From Symsagittifera roscoffensis (lineage: Eukaryota > Xenacoelomorpha > Acoela > Convolutidae): a DNA stretch of 64,000 nt. Location of the stretch: positions 55,332,397 through 55,396,396 of the forward strand of contig NC_087065.1 of the NCBI RefSeq assembly GCF_963678635.1, given 5' to 3'. The translations under genes and the position numbers were made by a program. Positions 54,301 to 64,000 of the stretch are shown here, in pieces. A model generated the notes under the pieces. The model was not told where the DNA came from. It saw only the letters and a list, made by a program, of their open reading frames with translations, and searched no databases. How positions within the stretch are numbered: position 1 is the stretch's first letter; every line of letters starts with the position of its first letter.

Positions 54301-57300
54301 TGACGCCAATTTATTTTATCTAAATCAGGCGCTTAAAACAAACCTTACCTCCTAAAGGCGTTTGCTAAATCTTGTCCGGATTATGTCGTAGTTTTCGCAT
54401 GCAAATGAGCGAAATTTATCTTTTTTAGCTCGTAATTCGTTTAGTAATTATTTTTGTCATCAGGATTTTGATTATGGTTACAATTATCATAAGTGATGAC
54501 GCCATGAAATGTGTGCTTTATGGTAACCATTAATTGCGCGATCCAGCTATTAGCTCGTCACACAAATTTTTGATTCCTAAGATAAAGCTAGTAACTCCAA
54601 AAACTAACTTCATTTGAGTAAAATTAAATTTTCAAGGTTCACGTTAAGCATCAATAAGGTAATGTAAGGCTGCTCACTCGCTTGAAATTAGACGAAATTA
54701 AGAATTTCAAAGCAGTTTTTTCGACACTGGGAATTTTTTTTTGAAAAATTATTACGTGGTTCGGATCACTTTGAAAGGGCTGTAGTATCATATATCAATG
54801 AACTCAACCGGATGAATAATTGTGGTAGCTGATTTTGTGTGGAAAACAAAAAAAAAAAATAAAAAACACCCGAATAAAAAGTTCTTCCCCATTTTCAAAG
54901 GTCGGAACAAAAATAACAGTTACAACAACATTTTTTCGAAAGAAAATTTCACATCAGATGAAAGGTAAGATTTAAATTGAAAACAGAGAAAACAAAAAAG
55001 TGTTTTTAAGTATTTTTCTTAAATGTTGATTTTTGTATCACGGAAAAAGTTGCTGAAGCACGTCCAACAGAATCTAATGGTATGCTAGCAAATGACGCCA
55101 ATTTATTTTATCTAAATCAGGCGCTTAAAACAGACCTTACCTCCTAAAGGCGTTTGATAAATCTTGTCCGGACGATGTCGTAGTTTTTGCATGCAAATGA
55201 GTGAAATTTATCTTTTTTAGCTCGTAATTCGTTTAATAATTATTTTTGTCATCAGGATTTTGATTATGGTTAAAATTATCATAAGTGATGACGCCATGAA
55301 AAGTGTGCTTTATGGTAACCATTGATTGCGCGATCAAGCTATTAGCTCCTCACTCAAATTTTTGATTCCTAAGATAAAGCTAGTAACTCCAAAAACTAAA
55401 TTCAATTGAATAAAATTAAATTTTCAAGATTCACGTTAAGTTCACGTTAAGCATCAATAAGCTAATGTAAGGCTGCTCACTCGCTTGAAATTAGACGAAA
55501 TTAAGAATTTCAAACCAGTTTTTTTGACACTGGGATTTTTTTTGAAAAACTTTTATGTCGTTCGAATCACTTTGAAAGGGCTGTAGTATCATATATCAAT
55601 GAACTCAACCGGATGAATAATTGTGGTAGCTGATTTTGTGTGGAAAACAAAAACAAAAAACTAAAACACACCCGAATAAAAAGTTCTTCCCCATTTTCAA
55701 AGGTCGGAACAAAAATAACAGTTACAACAACATTTTTTCGAAAGAAAATTACACATCAGATGAAAGGTAAGATTTAAATTGAAAACAGAGAAAACAAAAA
55801 AGTGTTTTTAAGTATTTTTCTTAAATGTTGATTTTTTTATCACGGAAAAAGTTGCTAAGCACGTCCAACAGAATCTAATGGTATGCTAGCAAATGACGCC
55901 AATTTATTTTATCTAATTCAGGCGCTTAAAACAGATCTTACCTCCTAAAGGCGTTTGCTAAATCTTGTCCGGATGATGTCGTGGTTTTTGCTTGCAAATG
56001 GGTGAAATTTATCTTTTTCAGCTCGTAACTCGTTTAATAATTATTTTCGTCATCAGGATTTTGATTATGGTTACAATTATCATAAGTGATGACGCCATGA
56101 AATGTGTGCTTTATGGTAACCATTGATTGCGCGATCAAGCTATTAGCTCCTCACTCAAATTTTTGATTCCTAAGATAAAGCTAGTAACTCCAAAAACTAA
56201 ATTCAATTGAATAAAATTAAATTTTCAAGATTCACGTTAAGTTCACGTTAAGCATCAATAAGCTAATGTAAGGCTGCTCACTCGCTTGAAATTAGACGAA
56301 ATTAAGAATTTCAAACCAGTTTTTTTGACACTGGGATTTTTTTTGAAAAACTTTTATGTCGTTCGAATCACTTTGAAAGGGCTGTAGTATCATATATCAA
56401 TGAGCTCGATCCGATGATTAACTGTGGTAGCTGATTTTGTATGGAAAACAAAAACAAAAAACAAAAAAAACTAAAACACACCCGAATGAAAAGTTGCTAC
56501 CTATTTTCAAAGGCAGGAACAAAAATAACAGTTACAACAACAAATTTTCGAACAAAATTACACATCATATGAAAGCCAAGATTTAAATTGAAAACACGGA
56601 AAACAAAAAAGTTTTCTTAAGTGTTTTTTTTAATTTTGGTTTTTGTATGACGGAAAAAGTTACCAAGCACGGCCAACTGAATCTAATGCTATGCTAGCAA
56701 ATGACGCCAATTTATTTTATCTAATTTCGGCACGTAAAAACAGGCCTAAAGGGCTTCTCTAAATCTTATCAGGGTGATGTCGTGGTTTTTGCATTCAAAT
56801 TTCAAATGAGTGAAAGTTGTTTTTTCCAGTTTATAATTTGTTTTTCCAGTTCGAAATTTGAATAAAAAATTCTTTTTTGTTATTAAGAGAATGATTAATG
56901 TTTCTTTTTATCATAAGGGATGACGCCATGAAACGTGTGCTTTATGGTAGCCATTGCTTGCGCGATCAAACTATTAGCTCCTCACACAATTTTTTGATTC
57001 CTAAAATGAAGCTAGAAACTCCAAAAACTAACTTCATTTGAGTGAAACTAAAATTTCAAGGTTCAAGTTAAGCATCAATAAGCTAAGGTAAGGCTGCTCA
57101 CTCGCTTGAAATTAGACGAAGTTAGGAATTTCAAACTAGTTTTTTCGACACTGGGAATTTTTTTCGAAAAACTATTACGTCGTTCGAATCACTTTGAAAG
57201 GGCTGTAGTATCATATATCAATGAACTCAATCCGATGATTAATTGTGGTAGCTGATTTTGTGTGCAAAACAAAAATAAAAAAACTAAAACACACCCGAAT

Positions 57301-57759
57301 AAAACGTTCCTCCCCATTTTCATAGGTCGGAACAAAAATAACAGTTACAACAACATTTTTTCGAAAAAAATTACACGTCAGATGAAAGTTAAGGTTTAAA
57401 TTGAAAACAGCGAAAAGAAAAAAGTGTTTTTAAGTGTTTTTCTTAAATGTTGATTTTTGTATCACGGAAAAAGTTGCTAAGCACGTCCAACAGAATTTAA
57501 TGGTATGCTAGCAAATGACGCCAATTTATTTTATCTAAATCAGGCGCTTAAAACAGACCTTACCTCCTAAAGGCGTTTGCTAAACCTTGTCCGGATTATG
57601 TCGTAGTTTTCGCATGCAAATGAGCGAAATTTATCTTTTTTAGCTTGTAATTCGTTTAGTAATTATTTTTGTCATCAGGATTTTGATTATGGTTACAATT
57701 ATCATAAGTGATGACGCCATGAAATGTGTGCTTTATGGTAACCATTAATTGCGCGATCC

Positions 57760-59150
57760 AGCTATAAGACTCGCTTGAAATTAGACGAAATTAAAAATTT
57801 CAAACCAGTTTTTTTGACACTGGGATTTTTTTTGAAAAACTTTTATGTCGTTCGAATCACTTTGAAAGGGCTGTAGTATCATATATCAATGAGCTCGATC
57901 CGATGATTAACTGTGGTAGCTGATTTTGTATGGAAAACAAAAACAAAAAAAACTAAAACACACCCGAATGAAAAGTTGCTACCTATTTTCAAAGGCCGGA
58001 ACAAAAATAACAGTTACAACAACAATTTTTCGAAGAAAGTTACACATCATATGAAAACCAAGATTTAAATTGAAAACACGGAAAACAAAAAAGTTTTCTT
58101 AAGTGTTTTTTTTTTAATTTTGATTTTTGTATGACGGAAAAAGTTACCAAGCCAACCAATTTATTTTATCTAATTTCGGCACGTAAAAACAGGCCTAAAG
58201 GGCTTCTCTAAATCTTATCAGGGTGATGTCGTGGTTTTTGCATTCAAATTTCAAATGAGTGAAAGTTATTTTTTCCAGTTTAAAATTTGTTTTTCCAGTT
58301 CGAAATTTGAATAAAAAATTCTTTTTTGTTATTAAGAGAATGATTAATGTTTCTTTTTATCATAAGGGATGACGCCATGAAACGTGTGCTTTATGGTAGC
58401 CATTGCTCGCGCGATCAAACTATTAGCTCTTCACGCAATTTGACGAAATTAGCGCTATACAAAAACTGGTCCTGTTCTATTGCACATAACTCCATTGCGG
58501 GTTATTACTCCATTGCTCTATTAAACTAACACCATGTTCTGATCGCTCCAAAATGTTTTTGAATTTGGACTACACCAAAAAAAATTCGTCGAAAGTAGAC
58601 GATGTTAAAACATTAAACACCTGTATCCGTGATTCGGGTTGAAAAGGTGGCGAAAAAAGTGGAGTGCAAGTGAGCAGGCTGGGCACCGAGGGAAAAGGGA
58701 ACTGTCTCGGCGGAAAAGCTAAGTGTTTAGAAGCCGGCTATAGCCAGACCGGAGTAGGGAAGGCCCAGCGCCAGCAAGTTTCGTTAACGTACTCAGTTAC
58801 ACGCTTTTTGTAGTTGAAATTTTAAAAAAGTTCAATTATAAAAGTAGGAATTTTATCTCGGTTATTAAAACCAAGGGGTAAATTTTCATTGAAGAGAGTT
58901 TGAACCAATTTTTGGTAGTTTTTTTTGAAAATGACTTCAAAATGACGTACTTGGACCGAGTGAATAAGTTGAGTGCAAAAAAAATTGCTTGAGTGATGGA
59001 AACATAAAAAGGAAATAGAAAATTGAGATGCAGGGAAATTTTTAAGATGAAAGCCATGGTTTATGGTTGAAAAAACGGAAAACAAAAAAAGGTTTCAATT
59101 TTTTTTCATTTTTTTTTCTTCATTTTTGTAACACAGAAAAAGTTACAGAG
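57760..59150. repeat. Satellite higher-order block 1 with inserted segments
   Basis: A shortened monomer (deletion at about 57773), then a subtype B monomer. Next comes a ~390-bp block of higher GC (about 58440-58830, with GCAAGTGAGCAGGCTGGGC and GCCGGCTATAGCCAGACCGG) and a ~230-bp block (58830-59060, GACGTACTTGG, GTGCAAAAAAAATTGC) also present at 50.0 kb. No gene recognised in the blocks. Confidence 0.7.
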
Positions 59151-61639
59151 CAGGACCAACTGAATCTAATGCTATGCTAGCAAATGAGGCCAATATGGTT
59201 TTATCTAAATCAGGCGCTTAAAACAGACCTTACCTCCTAAAGCGGTTTGCTAAATCTTGTCCGGATGATGTCGTAGTTTTTGCATGCGTTTGAGTGGAAT
59301 TTATCTTTTTTAGCTCTTAATTCGTTTAGGAATTATTTTTGTCATCAGGATTATCATTATGGTTACAATTATCATGAGTGATGACGCCATGAAATGTGTG
59401 CTTTATGGTAACCATTGATTGCGCGATCAAGCTATTAGCTCCTCACACAAATTGTTGATTCCTAAAATGAAGCTAGAAACTCCAAAAACTAACTTCATTT
59501 GGTAAAACTAAATTTTCAAGGTTCAAGTTAAGCATCAATAAGCTAATGTAAGGCTGCTCACTCGCTTGAAATTAGACGAAGTTAAGAATTTGAAACCAGT
59601 TTTTTCGAAACTGGGAGTTTCTTTTCGAAAAACTATTACGTCGTTCGAATCACTTTGAAAGGGTTTTTGTATCATATATCAATGAACTCAATCCGATGAT
59701 TAACTGTGGTAGCTGATTTTGTGTGCAAAACAAAAACAAAAAAACTAAAACACTCCCGAATAAAAAGTTCCTCACCATTTTCAGAGGTCGGAACAAAAAT
59801 AACAGTTACAACAACATTTTTTCGAAGAAAATTACACATCAGATGAAAGGTAAGAATTAAATTGAAAACAGGGAAAACAAAAAAGTGTTGTTAAGTGTTT
59901 TTCTCAAATTTTGATTTTTGTATCACGGTAAATGTTACCAAGCACAACCAACAGAATCTAATGCTATGCTAGCAAATGACGCCAATTTATTTTATCTAAA
60001 TCAGGCGCTTAAAACAGACCTTACCTCCTAAAGGCGTTTGCTAAATCTTGTCCGGATTATGTCGTGGTTTTTGCATGCAAATGAGTCAAATTTATCTTTT
60101 TTAGCTCGTAATTTGTTTAATAATTATTTTTGTCATCAGGATTTTGATTATGGTTACAATTATCATAAGTGATGACGCCATGAAATGTGTCCTTTATGGT
60201 AACCATTGATTGCGCGATCAAGCTTTTAGCTCCTCACACAAATTTTTGATTCCTAAAATGAAGCTAGAAACTCCAAAAACTAACTTCATTTGAGTAAAAC
60301 TAAATTTTCAAGGTTCAAGTTAAGCATCAATAAGCTAATGTAAAGCTGCTCACTCGCTTGAAATTAGACGAAGTTGAGAATTTGAAACCAGTTTTTTCGA
60401 CGAAACTGGGAATTTTTTTCGAAAAACGTTTACGTCGTTCGAATCACTTTGAAAGGGCTGTAGTATCATATATCAATGAACTCAATCCGATGATTAATTG
60501 CGGTAGCTGATTTTGTGTGCAAAACAAAAACAAAAAAACTAGAACACTCCCGAATAAAAAGTTCCTCCCCATTTTCAAAGGTCGGAACAAAAATAACAGT
60601 TACAACATCATTTTTTCGAAGAAAATTACACATCAGATGAAAGGTAAGATTTAAATTGAAAACAGGGAAAACAAAAAAGTGTTGTTAAGTGTTTTTCTCA
60701 AATTTTGATTTTTGTATCACGGAAAAAGTTACCAAGCACAACCAACAGAATCTAATGCTATGCTAGCAAATGACGCCAATTTATTTTATCTAAATCAGGC
60801 GCTTAAAACAGACCTTACCTCCTAAAGGCGTTTGCTAAATCTTGTCCGGATTATGTCGTAGTTTTCGCATGCAAATGAGCGAAATTTATCTTTTTTAGCT
60901 TGTAATTCGTTTAGTAATTATTTTTGTCATCAGGATTTTGATTATGGTTACAATTATCATAAGTGATGACGCCATGAAATGTGTGCTTTATGGTAACCAT
61001 TAATTGCGCGATCCAGCTATAAGCTCGTCACACAAATTTTTGATTCCTAAGATAAAGCTAGTAACTCCAAAAACTAACTTCATTTGAGTAAAATTAAATT
61101 TTCAAGGTTCACGTTAAGCATCAATAAGCTAATGTAAGGCTGCTCACTCGCTTGAAATTAGACGAAATTAAGAATTTCAAAGCAGTTTTTTCGAAACTGG
61201 GAATTTTTTTCAAAAAACCATTACGTCGTTCGAATCACTTTGAAGGGGCTGTAGTATCATATATCAATGAACTCAATCCGATGATTAATTGTGGTAGCTG
61301 ATTTTGTGTGGAAAACAAAAACTAAAAACTAAAAGACACCCGAATGAAAAGTTGGTACCTATTTTCAAAGGTCGGAACAAAAATAACAGTTACAACAACA
61401 TTTTTTTGAAGAAAATTACACATCATATGAAATAAAAGATTTAAATTGAAAACACGGAAATCAAAAAGTGTTATTAAGTTTTTTCTTAGATTTTGATTTT
61501 TGTATCACGGAAAAATCTACCAAGCACGGCCAACTGAATCTAATGCTATGCTAGCAAATGACACCAAATTATTTGATCTAATTTTGGCACGTAAAAACAG
61601 GCCTAAAGGGCTTCTCTAAATCTTAACAGGGTGATGTCG

Positions 61640-62560
61640 TGGCTTTTGCATTCAAATTTCAAATGAGTGAAAGTTATTTTTTCCAGTTTAAAATTTTTTT
61701 TTTCAGTTCGAAATTTGAATTAATAAATCTTTTTTGTTATTAAGAGAAAGATTAATGTTTCTTCTATCATAAGGGATGACGCCATGAAACGTGTGCTTTA
61801 TGGTAGCCATTGCTTGCGCGATCAAACTATTAGCTCTTCACGCAACTTGATGAAATGAACGCTATACAAAAACTGGTCCTGTTCTATTGCATATAACTCC
61901 ATTGCGGATTACTACTCCATTGCTCTGTATTAAACTAACACCATGTTATGATCGCTGCAAAGTCTTTTTGAATTTAGACTACACCAAAGAAAATTCGTCG
62001 GAAGTAGACGCTGTTATTACATTAAATCCCTGTTGCCGTGATTCGGGTTCTTAAGACATTCGGGTTGAAAAGGTGGCGAAAAAAGTGGAGTGCAAGTGAG
62101 CAGGCTGGGCACCGAGGGAAAAGGGAACTTTTAGAAGCCGGCTATAGCCAGACCGGAGTAGAGAAGGGCCAGCAAGTTTCGTTAACGTACTCAGTTACAC
62201 GCTTTTTGTAGTTGAAATTTTAAAAAAGTTAAATTGTAAAAGTAGGAATTTTATCTCGGTTATTAAAACCAAGGGGTAAATTTTCATTGAAGAGAGGTTG
62301 AACCAATTTTTGGTAGTTTCCTTTTGAAAATGAGTTCAAAATGACGTACTTGGCCCGAGTGAATAAGTTGAGTGCAAAAAAAAATGCTTGAGTGATTGAA
62401 ACATAAAATGAAAATACAAAATTGAGATGCAGGGAAGTTTTTAAGATGAAAGACATGATTTAAAGTTGAAAAAACGGAAAATAAAAAAAGGTTTCAATTT
62501 TTGTTCTTTTTTTCTTTTTTGTAACACAGAAGAAGTTACCGAGCAGGACCAACTGAATCT
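61640..62560. repeat. Satellite higher-order block 2
   Basis: The same order as block 1, 3.41 kb further on: subtype B monomer end, GC-richer block (about 61850-62225), then the GACGTACTTGGCCC block (62230-62460). The GC-richer block has lost about 23 nt around TGTCTCGGCGG and gained a short duplication of ATTCGGGTT with CTTAAGAC. Confidence 0.7.
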
Positions 62561-64000
62561 AATGCTATGCTAGCAAATGAAGCCAGTTTGTTTTTATTCA
62601 AAACAAGCGCTTAAAACAGACCTTACCTCCTAAAGGCGTTTGCTAAATCTTGTCCGGATGATGTCGTAGTTTTCGCATGCAATTGAGCGAAACTTATCTT
62701 TTTTAGCTCGAATTTCGTTTAGTAATTATTTTTGTCATCAGGTTTTTGATTATGGTTACATTTATCATAAGTGAGGACGCCATAAAATGTGTGCTTTATG
62801 GTAACCTTTGCTTGCGCGATCAAGCTGTTAGCTCCTCACGCAAATTTTTGGTTACTAGGATGAAGCTAGAAAATCCAAAAACTGACTTCATTTGACTAAA
62901 ATCAAATTTTCAGGGTTCAAGTTAAGCATCAATAAGCTAATGTAAGGCTGCTCACTCGCTTAAAAGTAGACGAAATTAAGAACTTCAAACCAGTTTTTTC
63001 GACACTGAGAAATTTTTTTCGAAAAACTATTACGTCGTTCGAATCACTTTGAAAGGGCTGTAGTATCACATATCAATGATCTCAATCCGATGATTAATTG
63101 TGGTAGCTGATTTTGTGTGGAAAACAAAAACAAAAAATTAAAACACACCCGAATAAAAAGTTCCTTCCCATTTTCAAAGGTCGGAACAAAAATAACAGTT
63201 ACAACAACATTTTTTCGAAGAAAATTACACATCAGACGAAAGGCAAGATTTAAATTGAAAACACTGAAAATGAAAAAGTGTTCTTAAGTGTTTTTCTTAA
63301 ATTTTGATTTTTGTATCACGGAAAAAGTTACCAAGCACGACCAACCGAATCTAATGCTATGATAGCAAACGACGCCATTTTAATTCATCTAAATCAGGCG
63401 CTTAAAACAGACCTTACCTCCTAAAGACGTTTGCTAAATCTTGTCCGGATGATGTCGTGGTTTTTGCATGCAAATGAGTGAAATTTATCTTTTTTAGCTC
63501 GTAATTCGTTTAGTAATTATTTTTGTCATCAGGATTATGATTATGGTTACGATTATCATAAGTGATGACGCCATGAAGTGTGTGCTTTATGGTAACCATT
63601 GACTGCGCGATCAAGCTATTAGCTCCACACACAAATTTTTGGTTCCAAAAATGAAGCTAGAAACTCCAAAAACTAACTTCTTTTGAGTAAAACTAAACTT
63701 TCAAGGTTCAAGTTAAGCATCAATAAGCTAATGTAAGGCTGCTCACTCGCTTGAAATTAGACGAAGTTAAGACGTTCAAACCAGTTTTTTGACACTGGGA
63801 ATTTTTTTTCGAAAAACTATTACGAGGTTCGAATCACTTTGAAAGGGCTGTAGTATCATATATCAATGAAATCAACCGGATGAATAATTGTGGTAGCTGA
63901 TTTTGTGTGGAAAACAAAAACAAAAAAACTAAAACACACCCGAATAAAAATTTCTTCCGTATTTTTAAAGGTCGGAACAAAAATAACAGTTACAACAACA

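Larger units (their letters stand above)
48387..64000. repeat. R2-derived satellite array, about 19 units of ~790 bp
   Basis: The junction motif CAAATTTTTGATTCC recurs at about 48831, 49614, 50606, 51387, 52172, 52962, 53763, 54563, 55355, 56156, 56987, 59450, 60240, 61030, 62840 and 63630. Spacing is mostly 781-801. The ~990-bp unit at 49.6-50.6 carries a ~220-bp extra block (about 50000-50230). Each monomer is about 345 bp of R2 (TTTTTGATTCCTAAG to GGTCGGAACAA) plus about 440 bp of former flank (AATAACAGTTACAACAACA to GCTATTAGCTCCTCACTC). Two sequence subtypes exist; subtype B, marked by GAAAAGTTGCTACCTATTTT and TTTCGGCACGTAAAAACAGG, occurs near 49.1, 51.7, 56.5, 58.0 and 61.4 kb. The array continues past the window end. 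Short frames in it repeat with the monomer and are not genes. Confidence 0.9.

Noticed and set aside
58440-58830. GC-richer block as an rRNA or snRNA gene
   Set aside because: No conserved rRNA, 5S or snRNA motif was recognised; only small palindromes such as GGCTATAGCC.
48387-64000. Recurring short open frames in the satellite (e.g. 52374-52562, 53975-54163, 63044-63232, 50047-50247, 58822-59085, 62229-62456)
   Set aside because: They repeat with the monomer, have AT-driven composition, change frame between copies and match no family; they are by-products of the repeat.
48387-64000. CRISPR-like or gene-cluster interpretation of the regular repeats
   Set aside because: Units are ~790 bp, directly abutting and without unique spacers, in a eukaryotic genome; this is satellite DNA.
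48387-64000. Self-cleaving hammerhead ribozyme in the tandem repeats
   Set aside because: The core CTGATGA with a matching GAAA was not found in either array; the single TCTGATGATG at about 39262 lacks the rest.

Overview
This is a window of AT-rich animal (metazoan, invertebrate-looking) nuclear DNA. It has spliced genes with GT-AG introns, animal-type genes (phenylalanine hydroxylase, centlein, the spliceosomal protein SPF27/BCAS2, a fibronectin-III receptor) and many transposable elements. The species cannot be fixed from the sequence. Nothing prokaryotic is present (no operons, no CRISPR).

Layout. 0.9-7.3 kb, + strand: a HOGA1-like aldolase of the DapA family in four exons, with a broken LINE lying antisense in intron 2. 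7.8-11.7 kb, + strand: BCAS2/SPF27 in two exons, its intron full of tRNA-headed SINE-like elements and one MITE. 12.6-22.8 kb, + strand: centlein in three visible exons, with a second, almost intact LINE antisense in its first intron. 23.2-26.8 kb: four tandem copies of a ~1 kb unit containing a tRNA-like SINE. 29.1-31.6 kb, + strand: phenylalanine hydroxylase in two exons. 35.8-47.0 kb, - strand: the 3' part of a single-pass receptor or adhesion gene (FN3 domains, one membrane segment, a ~290-residue tail without a kinase). It is convergent with PAH and its upstream exons are not seen. 47.8-64.0 kb: a large satellite array of about 19 units of ~790 bp that runs off the window.

The genes look like ordinary housekeeping or metabolic genes with no shared pathway: glyoxylate/hydroxyproline catabolism (HOGA1), phenylalanine catabolism (PAH), splicing (BCAS2), the centrosome (CNTLN) and adhesion or signalling (the receptor). 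Exon junctions were chosen by GT-AG sites, reading phase and family conservation. In all five genes the phases close without a frameshift.

The most interesting part is the repeat biology. The satellite monomer is the truncated inner half of a dispersed ~0.55 kb element ('R2' here) fused to the DNA that flanked one insertion. The complete founder-like copy still sits at the edge of the array. The 23-27 kb array shows the same design with a SINE. A MITE family with hAT-like termini and 8-bp target duplications is nested inside both other repeat families, which gives a relative age order. Two further inverted-repeat elements, a partial-exon tandem duplication and a perfect 32-bp palindrome are also described.
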